From NCBI RefSeq assembly GCF_017654505.1, contig NC_054572.1, positions 1,246,864-1,310,863 of the forward strand: 64,000 nucleotides of DNA, written 5' to 3'. Each line of letters starts with the position of its first letter. Positions within the stretch are counted from its first letter, which is position 1. Below are positions 27,155-40,612 of the stretch, in pieces. The notes under the pieces are model-generated. The model was not told the origin of the DNA. It did not search any database and worked only from the letters and a program-made list of their open reading frames with translations. The position numbers and the translations under genes were made by a program. Source of the stretch: Polyodon spathula (Eukaryota; Chordata; Actinopteri; Acipenseriformes; Polyodontidae).

Positions 27155-28651
27155 AGTGATCAGGCATCTGGATAACCCCAGCATGGAAGGAAGGCCCCTC
27201 CCACAGACCCAGTCTCCTCCCCCACCTCCCGGGGCGTGATCAGACACTCCTCGCCCAACAACTGTCTGCGAGAGGCGGCCTAATCCCTTGCAGGTGACCT
27301 CAGCAGCTACTCAGAAACAAGAGAGGAAGAAAAAAAAATCTGGCATTCCAAAGGCAGCTTAACCCTTTCCAACCCTTCACAAACACCACTGGCCATACAC
27401 ACTCTGTCTCAAGCGTACAGCAATATTTTATTTGACTTATTTAGTTACACTGTTTGGTTATTTACTTGTTCATTTTCTAAAAGAAAAAAGTTAAATGACA
27501 GAGCACTTGTCTTTTTTAAATATGTCAGTGTTTATTTATTTATTTATTTCTATTCTCTTCAAATTGTTTAGCTGCTGCTCAGTAAAAGCTCAGGAAAGTG
27601 TAGTAAAGCATAGCAACAATAAAGAGAAAATGTCGCTCAAAAGGTCAGTGGTTAAAAAAAGCTGTTATTAGTTACATTTTTCATGATCAATTTGAAATCA
27701 CGTGTACAAAGCATTTGCTCTTCCCATGTCTTTTCTATTCAGCAGGTGTTACTTTTGAACATTTTAAAGACAAAATAAGGGTAGGGTCTTTCCAACAAAC
27801 ACACAGGAGGCAAGTCTGTGCACAGCGCTGGTGAGTTATTATTCAAACCACAACAGCCCCTGGACCAAATTTAATTAAACTGTAAAACACAAGCATAGCA
27901 GAGGCACGCTCTCATCACAGCATAACCTGGGTCAGGATCTAAAAAAAAAAAAAAATCTTATCAGAAAACAAAAGGTAAGTGGAACACAATCTGCACGAGT
28001 CATCTACGCTGCCAAACACGCTGTAGCCAAACAGATAGCACACTGTGATTAGAAAATTATCTTGCAATTGTGGAGCCACGAAATGCCAGTGGCAAAGGCA
28101 CCACTACAGATATTTTCCCAGTACTGTTCTTTCATAATGTAGATTTATGACACACAACAATCACAACTAGCAGGTACAATGCATGCTTAGGGATGCTTGG
28201 GGAAGCATGTCAAAAATCAAGTAACTATACAGTTATTAGCTTAACGTGGTGGAGAATTACCACTGTCCTAATTCGATCCAATGTACCAGCCTTGGGGCCC
28301 GAGAAAAAGCAAGTTCTTAAACAGTGAGAGCCCCAGAACCCAGAGTGTTAAATCCAGCTTGACATGCCTAATGCTTAAATCTTTTTTCCCCTTTTTTTTT
28401 TACAAAAACACAGGATCTTCAAAGCCTGGCCGAAATCCTTTGAGTCAGTGACACAGAAAATTCCCATCCTAGAGCCTCCAAGGGAACAACAAACAGTGGC
28501 AGTAAATACAGCTGCATACATTTAGCCAGATAGAACACTGCCCTGCAGGCTTCGGATCAACACTCTTCATGCTTGAACAAGGCATAGCAACGCACAGGAT
28601 TTTACAATATAACTGTCTCTCTCCTCCTCTGCTCGCCCATCTCTCTGTCTC

Positions 28652-28655
<4 letters not shown>
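27155..28655. other. Unique non-coding stretch
   Basis: No gene is recognised. A short TTTA run lies near 27532-27549 and an A13 run near 27941-27953. Confidence 0.5.

Positions 28656-28719
<64 letters not shown>
28656..28719. repeat. (CT)n microsatellite
   Basis: 32 uninterrupted CT units, preceded by shorter CT-rich sequence. Confidence 0.97.
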
Positions 28720-28722
<3 letters not shown>

Positions 28723-31700
28723 CTCAGTGACAACAACTCAGTGAAAATAATAGCTGTGTCTTGGTAAATAAATAGATTTTAAAAAGCAGCACTGATAATA
28801 TGTCCAGCTGGGCTCATATTATTTTCATCACTGTCATCAATCTCTTCCCCGTGATTAAAGTAGGAGCTATTTGTTTGTTTGGACTAAGACATCTTTGTAT
28901 GAATGCCCCCTTATTTTATCTGCTATAGGTTGCTTCCCTTTTTAAATATTGCATGGAAACCAGCATAGAGGGTCCACTTATACTGCATTCAGAATCATTC
29001 TGCAGTAACATGACAACAAACTGTGACTTTTTGGGTTTCCATGTGATATCCAGAACAAGAATGTATATTATCAACACAATTCCTATTTCAGGATATTTCA
29101 GGCCGGAGGCACAGTGACTTTAATAAACACATGATAAACAATTCCTAAATACCTTTTTTTTTTTTTTCTGAGATGGGCAGATTAATGATGTAATTGAGAC
29201 CAAAAGTAAATTCTTTACTGAGCGGTTATTTGAAAGATTCTGGCTGAAAGTAAAGTTGTTCGTTGAGTTTTGAAATTTGCTCTTTATTTAGACTGAATAG
29301 ATACCGAAAGGTGTTTTTTTTTTCCTCCATTTATAAGCATGGGACCAGACAGAAATACTACAGCTGAGGTCTTGGAAATGCCAGGTTTACGTCAAAATAA
29401 AAGTGCTATTGTTTGAATAGGAAAACATCAAGTGAGCTTTTATGTAATTGTCACAGAAGAGAGAGAAGCATTTTATTTCCAACAAACTATGAATCGTGAT
29501 TTTTTTTTTTTTTTATGGTATCACATCATCATATATGCTTTTATCGTAAAAATGTCTTTCCTAAAAAAAAAAAATAACAAGTGCTAATTTCTTTCTTGAC
29601 TACAGCAGCTGGAAAAACTAGATCACGCTGGGGACGCTAGACTCTTGCATGAGCCCATAAACACAAAATTCACAGTCAAAGCCTGATCCTCAGCAGGCAG
29701 CTAAACCAGACATGTACCCCGTGCTGCAAAATGCAAAGCCTCGAATCTACAAACACAGAGAACGGCCCTTTCTTTCTTCAGTCCAGCCCTGATCTGGCCT
29801 CAACAGCTTGACCGTGTACTGCAGTGGAACAGGGGGGGAAGGATGAAAAGTTCACACTGTGCAACTGAGCACCTCAACAGCTCACAGGTCGAGCAGTGCA
29901 ACGTGAACCCTCTTGTGGTTCAGACATCTTGTGAACTGCAGGATCGTTATCTGTGACCATTTATCAGAAGCAGCTGCACTGGGCTGCTCGCAGTGTGTTT
30001 GGATTCTAGGAGCGACACATACAAATCACAGCCCCCCCCCCCCGCCTCTCGCCCTGTGCAAACCTGTGGCTTGATCACCCCCTGTTGTTGAAAAAACCAG
30101 ATGCCTTCTCCCTTCCTGCTTGGGAGCTTAAACAAAGGGCACACGGGGTAGTCATGATTGTCTTAGCCTGTCTAGCGCTAATGCAGAGATATATATAAAA
30201 AAAAAAAGCGATTTTCTAAGTAAGGTCAAGATGCCCGTCAAAGAAAGAAAGAAATCTGAGTACTGGAAAATGCTGTTGTGTCCCTAAGTTTTACATCTTT
30301 AGAGAGTCTGAATGGGCTTTTGTACATTCCCAATAGGTAGCACAACATCAGAGTGAGAATTGACCAACACAGAACAGGTTGCCATCTATACCCTGCCCCC
30401 TGAAATGCTTTACTGCTTGTGTTTGCAAGAAAGCATGGAGGGGTGGTCTTGTGTCCTTGATTGGCACGGGACTACTGGATGGTCAGGTTAGCGTTAGGTT
30501 AAATTTGTGGACTTGGTTTCCCAGGACCAACAGCAAGCATACAATGCCGACAGAAAGAGAAAAGGAGGAATGAACCCAAAACAGGTTTTTATTTTCTGCA
30601 ACCCTCTGGCGAGAGGGCACTGTCCAGGTCAGGTTAGTGGGTTCAAGAGGTTATAACATATTATAAAGTTTGGGATACATCGTCAAGCTGAGACATATGG
30701 ATCTCGTAACCCATCAGCTTTGCAATTGTAATGGTGTCATTGTTATAGCTACCTAAATCCCATCGGCTTGATGATGAACTCTTATGTTCCTGCTTGGAGA
30801 TTAGAAAAGCATATATCAATTTTATAAGGCTCAACAGCAAACAGTGTTTGCTCTCAAGACGTTAACATTAAACGTTAATATATTTCAAAACTGACAAGAG
30901 CCCATAAATTATAGATAATATAGTACAGTTACTTTTTCTTGTACCTTTTGCTGACAATCCCATAACATGTGTTTCCCAGTTCTTTTATAACTCAAATCAA
31001 ACCTCCTTTGGCATTTCCAGAAAATCAAATTGCACGATACTGCGTGTAGCCACATCACTTTTAATGGTGTACTTCATTCTATTAGATATTAAAATCTCCA
31101 ATTGAATTCAACTAAAAAACATTCAAGCATCTGTATTAGAAACAACTGCACCCAAAAAAAATATAAAGGATCTTAACAAAACCATTCAGCAGAATACATC
31201 TAATATTAGACATCTGGTACTGATTTCCGCGCAATACAAAAAAAAAAAAAATGCAATTTAGGATTTATTTGGGTTAGATATCTATTCCAGCCTTAATTTA
31301 AGAAAATAAATAGTCTGCATTCATGGAGGCACACCTCAGTGGTCTTTGAGGCTAAGATCATATAGAACTCCATCTGTGTTTTTATTCCACTGGATTGAGA
31401 ACACATGTTTACTGGCTGGTTGAGGTAAAGCACTCAGGATCACCTTTACTTATGTACTGTAGTGGAGGCTTTGGTACCCTCCCTTGTCCCAACTTTATCT
31501 TAATCCCTGAACCCAATTAGATGCTGTCGACGTTTGCTGACGATACCCAGACAATCATTCTTTAAAAGAGGTTTCTAGTAGATTCCAACAAAGGAACAGG
31601 CATATTTTTTCCCCCTAATTTCAGCATCCCATTCTCCCCTGTTTTATTTAAATCTGTTGTCTCTATGAAGGTCATACATCGCTTCGGTAGGTGGTCAGGT

Positions 31701-32665
31701 ACAGTCAAAATAATTGTTAGCAGGGTACAGTATATATAAACTCTGAGTGAAAAATGGCCCCTGATTTATTAACACTAACTTGATGGTTCTGTCTGGAATC
31801 TGCAAAAGGTAACAGCTGTAAAAATCCAAAAAAAAAAAAAAAGCACAGTGCATTATTTCAGAAATACCACAGTGGTATGCTGATGCAAAAATCTGAAAAA
31901 TAAAACATAAAATAAAAAGTATTTGCAAACAACTAAACTAAAATACAAAAATAAAAAAAACATCATAAGCCTCCCTATAGTATATGATATGGTTACTCGC
32001 TGAGACAAAAGCCTCTTTTTCAGAAACATCTGGTTGTCGCCGAGAACGAAGCTCCTGATTCATTAAACATTTATTCCAGTTTGCATCTGCTTTTACGAAA
32101 AAGGTAAGCCAAATTGACAAAGCATTACCGGCTATGAGCACTCAATAAAGGCGTGCACTGAAGTACGCACAGTCATTTCAGTGTTTGGTTGCTATGTTGG
32201 TGCTTAAATGTTAATTATTTCTCAATGCATGGCTGCAGCACTCTTTCTTCAAGTGGATTAGGTGAAACACATTTTATAACCATTACCTTATAACAAGCTA
32301 AATTAGGCTGTGCAAATGGTGCCTTTACATGTAACTACTGCTTGGAAGCTTAAGTATGACACTGTGCTACTTGACTCAACTCTTTACATGTTGAAAGAGG
32401 GGTGGCTATATAAATCCAGATGTTTAACCCATTTGGTGCTTGGGTTCTGGCTTTCAGAAATGTTTCTGATAACATCTTCCGTGCAATTTTTTTTTTCATA
32501 ACAGAGGTACTGTATGTTTTCAGGAAAAAAATAGTACTGTAAAAAAAAAAAAAGAGGATTCTTTTTCAAGAGCAATGCATCCTTTGTATTATCTTTTTCT
32601 AAAGGATGTGCTGTAGATAGCATGAGACTGTTGAAAAAAAATATACGGATGTAAGAATCCATATA
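28720..32665. other. Long unique non-coding stretch
   Basis: About 3.9 kb with several A or T runs of 10-17 nt and a C12 run at 30032-30043, but no recognisable gene or transposon. Poly-A runs near 31222-31233 and 31828-31841 may mark old retroposed insertions. Confidence 0.5.
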
Positions 32666-32870
32666 CAGTGGTGGAGAAGATTAAAAGACCGATCTCACTT
32701 CTTTATCTGGGCTGCAAAGTTGTTGCAATAGTGCTGACAAATTTATTCAGCTTTTCTTTTGTTTCAGTTTGTTTTCTTAAATGAAAAACTGCTGTTAAAT
32801 AATAATTACTGTTATTATGCAAAACATGGAAATTAACCAATTTGGGCCACTATGCGAAAATATTAATATT
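32666..32870 (+). mobile_element. Tc1/mariner-like terminus (partial)
   Basis: Directly after an ATATA, at 32666, the sequence CAGTGGTGGAGAAGATTAAA begins. It has the CAGTGGTGG start followed by a purine-rich stretch and ATTAAAAGACC that many vertebrate Tc1-type terminal repeats show, next to a TA target dinucleotide. I could not find a matching inverted end in the next kilobase or any transposase remnant, so only one end is supported. The 3' limit is approximate. Confidence 0.4.
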
Positions 32871-33139
32871 GTTCATTGTTTATTTTATTATAGTTTTAGA
32901 CTAGTGTTTTGTTTTTGGAGTGTGGTATATCAGCTTGTCACTGGAGCAACGGTTAAGTAAGTCTGGACGCAAAGGGCACAGTGTACACTCTTAAATGGAA
33001 ATATGTAGTTAAGAAAGGGTTAAGTGTGGCTGCTTTGACAGCCTCTGTACCTGACATGTTCATGCAATCTTCAGACACACATCTATTAGGCTCTTGTAAG
33101 CAAACTCCCAGTGAACTCTGGTTCCAGTTAACCCTTTCA

Positions 33140-33501
33140 TACTAAACATCTGCATCAGAGCGCAAGAGGAATGAAAATGGAATAGAATCGAATTGCGGCA
33201 GGGAGAGCCCTGTCACTTGTGTGCAAATGTGTGCAGCGGGGACGCGGAACAGGAGATGTGTTGCTGGGCAACCAATTGAGCAGTTAGGCTTGCCCGGCGC
33301 TGTTTAGTAGTGTAGTTGGTTCCTGGAGCAGGACGTTCCATTTAGTGGGATTAGCGCTCGCCATTTGTGGGCAAACTTTTATTTTAGTTTAGTTTTGTTT
33401 ATTAAATCCGGCACTGGGATTACCATTGCTGGTACCCTATCATTGGAGCCTGTGTTGTTATTAAAATGGAACTGTGACTGCCTCACTATTATTCAGTGAG
33501 G
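33140..33501 (+). repeat. Probable retroelement-derived segment (LTR-like)
   Basis: A GC-richer 5' half is followed by TTTATTTTAG, TTTGTTTATTAAAT and ATTAAA signals. It then ends in a perfect 7-bp hairpin, CCTCACT-ATTATTC-AGTGAGG, at 33481-33501. The order of GC-rich part, poly-A-signal-like part and terminal stem resembles fish LTR or SINE 3' regions I have seen, but I cannot name a family and found no second copy in this window. Confidence 0.3.
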
Positions 33502-35009
33502 ACCCACATGTGTAACATCACCCTGCTACAAGAATAAATTAATATATCCTGTATAGAATGTCTCTTATTATAAGAGACATCATTACAGTTTGAGCAGCCA
33601 GAATTGTACAGCTTCGAGACCCCACAATTTATTAATTTAGGGGTACAGTATGCTGTGACACTACCAATGTGTTTTAATGGGCTCCTGCAATACTGCAATA
33701 TTTATGATCCAGGATATGTGAAAATTTTCCACATTATTGTTGAAAAATATATAGCAACTTATAGGCAGTCCCGCTAATGTGTTTTGTGGTAAGCACTACT
33801 GGCTATTGGGTAACGCTTTAAAGATCTGTGAACAGAGAGCCCCTTATAAAAAGCTGCTGGAATACCAGTACGAATCTTTCAAGGAAATCCACTTATCCAG
33901 GCAATCTTGTTTGGTTGAAAATATTTGATTGAAGCTCAGTAATGAAATCCAACATCACAAGAGTTAAAATGAAACCCTCCCTTTCTCAGTGTGCAATGTT
34001 AAATAAATTATACAATTCTATTAATTGAGGTACAAAAAGAAAAAGAAAGAAAAATGAAATGAACAATTACATGTGAAGTGATAGCTCCCAATCTAATTGC
34101 ATATTAAATTCAATGTACAAACACACTCAGCACAACTGATTGTTTGATTACTGCATGGAGACTCTGGGAAGAATTATGAACAGTTGCACTTTATTTTAGG
34201 AGACGGCAATTCACTTCTGGGTATAAAAGCATGTGCATCCACTTAAAGTCTAATTATTGCACAGAACAGCAGAAGGGAAGTGTGAATGTCTGCACATTAT
34301 TTTAAATGTCACATTCAAGGTAGTTACAGCCCAGCGATCACTGACTTTGTATAGTGATCAGCGATCATGGATCATTAGGAAAATGCATGTGATTACCAAG
34401 AGGACTCCATCGCTGGAGCTCCCTCCAACAGTATTTGACGACTGCTGTTCATTTCCAGTGCTCTCCCTGCACAGATTCCAAGTTAATATCATGCTTAAAT
34501 AATTTCACACTTGCTCAGATAATGGCTGGGCATCTGGCATTGTTATATTTACAGTATAACCATTGTGTATGGTGCATATGTGCCAGAAAGGTGGCACAAA
34601 GTAAACAGTGTGTAAATGCATACAGCGTGCTCCCATTTTAGAACACAGAATTGCATGCCTGTTATTTATGATATCGAAAATTGATATTTGGCAGACTGTT
34701 CCTGAAACTTCTACACCTGTTTCGCTCTACACATTTGCTACGTTTACGTGCACTTTAGAACTGATGCATTTGTAATTGATTCTTTTCAATCTGAAAACCA
34801 ATGTGCAAAGTTAGCATGCCAAACTCAGGGGGAATCAATGCTTTAGAACCACACTTAAAACTCCAACCCCATGGTTTTACATACAAGACGTATTGATGAT
34901 TTCAGAGCTGAATTCTCAGACAGAGAGTTTGAATCTGGAAACAGTGCAACTGAGATTGGATGTGTACTCTAAATATTCCCATTCTTACACTAATTCATCT
35001 GCATTTTAT

Positions 35010-35010
<1 letters not shown>
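33502..35010. other. Unique non-coding stretch
   Basis: No gene is recognised. Short open frames near 34257-34641 have no domain. Confidence 0.5.

Positions 35011-35065
<55 letters not shown>
35011..35065. repeat. (GAAA)n microsatellite
   Basis: About 13 uninterrupted AAAG units. The Lys/Glu/Arg-rich frames across it are artefacts. Confidence 0.97.
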
Positions 35066-35650
35066 CTTCAGGCTCCGCTTCTCTGCTTTCCCATCAGTTC
35101 ACCTTGACCATGGAGCTGCTGCAGCTTGGGCATTGTCCCAGCGCTCCGGCACGCAGGCCATTGAATGGCGTGCCAATCAGCCCCAGCTATGCCTCTGAAT
35201 CTGGGACATGAATATCATTCTCCTGAGATCTCAGCTAGGAGCTCCAGAGCCACTTCCCATCCCAGTCTTCTGGGCTGTGTTCAATACCAATGTCCTTCAT
35301 GTGAGTAAAGGACTGTACTTAAAAATAACATACCTCTGATCAGCCTTGAGAAGGCATAGCATTTCTATCTATTATAGTGTGCTTACTCAGCAAAGAGCTT
35401 TATGTACTTTCCACTGTACTATATATAACAGTTCCATTTACCAACATATTTGCAATCCTTCTAAATGTTGCTTTAATAAAGATTTTTAGTCTGTATTGTT
35501 CTAATTTCATCTCAACCCTGTGGTTTTCGTGTTTTCTTTATCGTGTGATACTGCCACCTTTTCAACTTACGGTAAAGTACGAAATCTCAATATTAGAGCA
35601 ACTGGGAACCATTCGAAATGATTGCAAAAATCATGAGAAGATAAGGGAGG

Positions 35651-35725
35651 GTTTTAGAGTATGTACTTTAATTGAGTTTTAGAGTATGTATTTTAATTGG
35701 GTTTTAGAGTATGTACTTTAATTGG
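35651..35725. repeat. Three-copy 25-bp tandem repeat
   Basis: The unit GTTTTAGAGTATGTACTTTA plus ATTGR occurs at 35651-35675, 35676-35700 and 35701-35725. Differences are one C/T change in the middle copy and a terminal A/G change in the first. Confidence 0.97.
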
Positions 35726-37866
35726 CTTCTGTAAACATAATAAAAAGTTGGCAGAACCAGCAATCCTAACCTAGTGTTTTTTTTGTTTGTTTTTCTAAAT
35801 GAATTTAGCAAATGTCAACACATTTACGGTTAATATCCCCAATAATGAAACACTTTGCTTCAAGCAGAGTAGAAACAAAACAGCTGTAAAACACGGCTCC
35901 TCTTGACAGCTTGGTGAAATGGAAATCCATCAGCCTCACTCTTTACCTTTTCCTCTTGTTTTAGGTAGCTACGGTTTCTCAATTTTGTTTCAAAATAAAG
36001 GAACACGTTCCCCGCCCCGTTGGAATCAGCATCAATCCCTATTTGATTTCACTTAATCCGCAGGTAAGGTGTGTGCTTTGGTCTTGATGCAGAACATATT
36101 TGGCACTGCATACTGTAAGTGCTGGGCGTAGCACCCTTTCCTCTGTAAATATAATGGTTCTGGACCCGTTTCAACTTACTTTTTAGCTGAAGGGGAAAGT
36201 TGTTGGAAATCATCCAATCATTTTATATCCAAATATGGAACAATATTAACTCTGATTCATTTAAAAAAAAACAGATGTTTACCAATTAATAATTAAGATA
36301 TTAGTTTAGCCCAATGAAAGGTGTGTCTGTGGCATGCATTTCATTTATTCGGCATCATTTAGACACATCTGTCTTCAGCAATGTTATTTTTATTCTAAAG
36401 TTTGAATACAATTCAGGGATTACCTTTAGAGTGCCAAAATCATTGCTAGACCAATTCAATCGATTGAGAAATCATCTGGGAAACAGTTTCAGGAAAATAT
36501 AAGCTTTAACAGTGTAGCACTTTGAAACACTTTAGATTATATGTCTCTTGAAATTCCATTGTCCAGTGTAATTACAGTCTAATAGTGTGTGTGGTTACAT
36601 ACACAACCACATGTGTAAATACTGTGTAGTTACAACAGTTACACATATATAATAGGACAGCTATACACAGGGCCCCAGACTGATTAAATTAGTCATTAAG
36701 CAATGATAGTGTAGGTTTATAACACATGTTGCATGACACACAACCTTGTAATGTTGGTACAGAAGGCATCTATTTTATTAATTAGAATAACAGCAGATCT
36801 AAATACTGGTACATCTTCAGAGTCAGGCTAGGGAGTTTGGAGAAGTGATCTTGAAAGCAATCCCTAAATGATAAAGAGAATTGTTTCAACCCATCTGGCT
36901 TGAGCGATGACAATATTTGCATACTTTTTCAACACATGTTCCATCAAGATTTCTATTGCAATCACTGAGATAAAACTGAAAACAATACCGTCTGTGACAG
37001 ATAGCACTATGAGGCCAATACCTTTAGCTGTGATGAGTAAATGCCGCTGTCACTTAGCATGTCATTTGAATACGGCTTTTTGCTGGCTGTGTTATAACTG
37101 TCTAGTGTGCTTACCTGCTACAAAGTCGCCTTCTGCCCCTCTGAAACCTTCTTTTCACTCTTTCAATCAAGCTGGTATTACCCCAATAAGCTCTGCCTGT
37201 TGGTTTGTACATGTAGATGAAATTCTGCAGATTTTTTCACCTTCAATATTTATTTAAACTCCTGTATCTTTCTGCCTAATATCCCTTCCATCTCTGATTA
37301 CATCTGTTCTCAATAATAAGAGCATTCCAAGAAGATTCCTTAGTAGGAAGTAGGAATTTCAAGGAAACTTTGGAAAGCATCACGCTTTAATCAAATCGGT
37401 CCAATTGTCTTTACCAGCTCTGAGTTTCATTATAATGAGTAGAGCACAGTTTTGTTGTTTTTTTGTTTTTTTTTGTATGTGTCTTTCACAGTTTAAAGGA
37501 ATCTAATCGGGAACCTCACAATACAAATTATTTTAAATTATTTACACAAGCTGCCTACTGCATTCTGTACACATACACCAGCCGTATAGGTCCCCCCCAC
37601 CCCTCTATTGATCCGCTAACGTACTTCCTGATGAAGGTGTTGAATAAGTAGTGAGTTGCTAGGTCCCAGAGAGGATAGCTTCATTTGAATTAAAGAGTCA
37701 AGTGTTATGAAAAATTCAACCAGCTGCCCTTAGTGCATAATTTGACGTGACAAAATGAAAACTGCTTTTATCACACAGCAAAGATATTCCCTGACACAGT
37801 GGGCTTCGAAATTGCAGATAAGGTATTACTCTGCATTGACATGTGCCACCGTAGGTATTAACAAAG
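35726..37866. other. Unique non-coding stretch
   Basis: AT-rich, with no gene or element recognised. The 116-codon frame at 36907-37257 has no domain. Confidence 0.5.
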
Positions 37867-37906
37867 GGTAACACTTTATAATAGGTCTCAGTTATTTAAA
37901 TGGAAT
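37867..37906 (+). repeat. GGTAACACTTTATAA element end, solo copy 1
   Basis: GGTAACACTTTATAA is followed by TCAGTTATTTAA. The first 40 bp align, by eye at roughly three quarters identity, with 48694-48733. It shares the first 10 bases with the telomere-cored elements but then diverges, so it is probably the end of a related DNA transposon family. No inverted partner was found. Confidence 0.4.
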
Positions 37907-40542
37907 TTTTGCATGAACTAACAGATCGCTTTCTATTTAGTACCTATTGAATTCATACAAAGTAATCAAAGTGTACACAGTAGGACAGGGAGAACAGGCA
38001 ACGACAGGCAACAGGAGTCTCTGTGAAGGGCTGGTATAGTGTATAAAATCACTGCTTTGTTTGCAGCCGTGGTCTCAAAGAGCCACAGGGCAAGTGGAAA
38101 CAAGAAGAGCAGAAGCACATCAAAATACCGCAAATTCTCCAGCGCAGATTTCTACTGCTGTGATCAAGTTGCCGGTGAGTTATGGCCACAGCCCCCTCCC
38201 TATCCTTGGGCACAGAGGTATATCACCCAATGCCTGACAGGCCAAGTGTCTAATTCTCAAATCAGACATCCATTATGAAATAATAGCGCTGCTTTGAGGG
38301 TTTCAGTTTCCCTATGGGGGATTGCTGTGTAATAATTTATAACACATAACCTGGATGCAAAGTAATTCATACCTCTCGTCCATTATGCCCTTGTCAATCA
38401 CTGACGGAAAACAAAACAAACAATAAAGATGGGAGAGCCCTTGTCATGCAGTTTGTCAAGGTTTTGCCGTTATGAAATGCCATATGTTTCCCCAAATCTC
38501 CTAATACAGTCTCGAGTCTCCAATTTGTTAAATTACCTGGAATTCAAATTGTCACCAGACCGCTCTTTACCCTCTAATTGATTTGCTAATCAAATCCGAG
38601 CACGGCTTGTCCTTACAGTGCTTGCTTCACGGTAAAAAGGCATGCTAGTTATTTTACATTTTCCACACACTCATTGTAGCTCTTGATTTTCCAAACTTTG
38701 TGTTTTCCAATCAAGCAGATTGACAAAACAATACTGATCACATGTACTTACATGTCTACTTACCATTTAAATGCTGATATCAAAGTCTTGTTTATCTCAC
38801 ATAGTTGGTGAAGTATTGTCTTTTCAAAACATATAACATATAACAAAACACCATATACTTAATTCTGTGAGTTATTTATAAAAAGAAAGATGCATAACAT
38901 ATTATCAAGCTGTATCAATCTGTAACAAACACGTTTTAATATTGGTGCTCTCGTCACAAGGATAGGCTTTAATTGCACCATATTTCAATGCTGTTGTCAA
39001 AGGTTTACAAACAAGTGTCAACTCACTTTAAATACACAATGATTAAAATGACTGAGATACTCTAAACTGTGTCATACTTGATTAAGCATGCTGCATTGAT
39101 TCCTGTCATAGTTAATGTAAATAAGAAGCATAATATAAACAGGCAGACAAATAAGATCCTTTTAGATATTTTTTTTTTTCTGTTTTTGTGTAAAATCCCC
39201 TTTGAGAAACTTACAGCTAAAGAGCATATTTACCCCATAGCTATACCATTAATGTATCACACATCATGGTTGACCATGCTTGCCTATGCTGTACCATTGT
39301 ATACTGCAATGAGTTTTGGTAACACTTCAGTCCATGAATCACGATTGACTGACACTGTATAATGCATAAACAAACCCCTGGTAAAACCAAACCCTAAGTT
39401 TGTTATTTAGTAAAACCCAACAGCGCTTGATTACAGGAAAATACTTCAATCTCAGTGTAATTAACCTCCAATTGCAGGTTTTGCAGCTGGCCACGCCCCT
39501 CATTCATTGCTCCTCCCCATTTCAAGCCCCTTCCTCCCCATGTGTTCCTGGGGGGTGGTTGGGATGGTCAGCTCCACTTCAACTTCCTCCTTCCCCACCT
39601 TGCGATTGCACTTGGGCAGCCTGGGGGTCATCGTGGTCAGTCTGGGGGCTCCTAGTCCAGAGCTATTTGTGCTATTTGATTGGTAGTGCCATTCCAATTT
39701 GATCCGTTTAATTGATTCATGGAAAAGCTCCTTAATTAATCTCATAAGGCTGGTTTATACTTACAGCTGGCCGACCGTCAGTGAGGGGGAGTTGTAATCT
39801 TTGCTTGACAATCCAAGGGTGACTGGCCTCCACTCTTCACTGTCTCTGGTTAGTTGCAACATATAAAGGCTTCTGGTTTGAACTTGATCATTAAACATTG
39901 CCAAATTGCCATTGTAAAATAATCTAAAACAGTGTAGAACTATTTTTGTGAAAGCAGACTTTGCGAAAACATTTTTTAAATACATTTTTTAAAAAAGACG
40001 ATTTATTTCAGCTATAGTTTTTACAGTACTGTTCTGTCATGCATAATTTCAAACCCTCAATAGAAATGCTTAGGTAAAACATTAAGGAACTAAGTGAAGA
40101 AGACAGATGTTTCAGCGAATGCCAACATATTTGTTTACTTGCCTTTATAGAAATTCCCCAAATGAGGGTTCATGAATGTATTAAACCTTTATGCTTTAAT
40201 ATGTAGGCTAAAATGTCATTTAATGGAAGACAATGTCTGCTGTTACATTATCTTGCCAAAATAGCTTAACGGTTTATGATTCCAGATCCTATCATACCTG
40301 CAAGGCACACAGATTGAGACAGATTTTGATCAGAACGAGCTCGGCAGCACAGCGCCAGGATAACAGAAAAAAAAACTTTGAAGCATTCACACAGTTCTCC
40401 AAGCATCAGCTGTATTTAAGGGAGTACATGTTTGCGAACCCTTTCAGTAGTTTACAATCTGTGTGATGCACTTCTGCTACGGGTTCTGACCCCTGTCAGT
40501 GCCATGAGGTTAAAAGCTCTAAAAACACACCTGCAAACAAAC
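37907..40542. other. Mostly unique non-coding stretch
   Basis: It contains a complex non-repetitive block at about 38490-38640 and a second at 39410-39780 (listed separately), plus an isolated GGTAACACTT at 39318. No gene is established. Confidence 0.5.
39410..39780. promoter_or_regulatory. Candidate conserved block with possible minus-strand coding part
   Basis: The outer parts carry CTCCAATTGCAGG, GTTTAATTGATTC and CTTAATTAATC motifs typical of enhancer-like blocks. The centre at 39500-39690 is GC-rich and open on the minus strand, with codon-like composition (LGAPRLTTMTPRLPKCNRK, then VGKEEVEVELTIP). I do not recognise this peptide and see no decisive splice sites. A regulatory element, a small exon and chance all remain possible. 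Confidence 0.2.
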
Positions 40543-40612
40543 CTGGCTCGGTTGCATAGTGGTTAAGATGCTCACTTGCAGTGTGCAGGGACTTTGGTTT
40601 GAGTCCAGCCTC
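40543..40612 (+). mobile_element. tRNA-derived SINE head, copy 1
   Basis: GGCTCGGTTGCATAGTGGTT holds an A-box-like site (about 40552-40562). GGTTTGAGTCC at 40596-40606 fits a B box, 34 bp further on, as in tRNA genes. It aligns closely with the minus-strand copy at 54050-54120, including the shared TTGCAT.GTGGTTA, GCTC, GCAGTGTGC and CCAGCCTC blocks. It cannot fold as a functional tRNA. The 3' body after 40612 does not match the other copy. Confidence 0.65.

Noticed and set aside
26900..27247. Long His/Thr and Cys/Val frames on both strands
   Set aside because: They come from the degenerate TG tract.
34893..35211. Two overlapping frames with a Lys-Glu-Arg repeat
   Set aside because: They run through the GAAA microsatellite and have no independent support.
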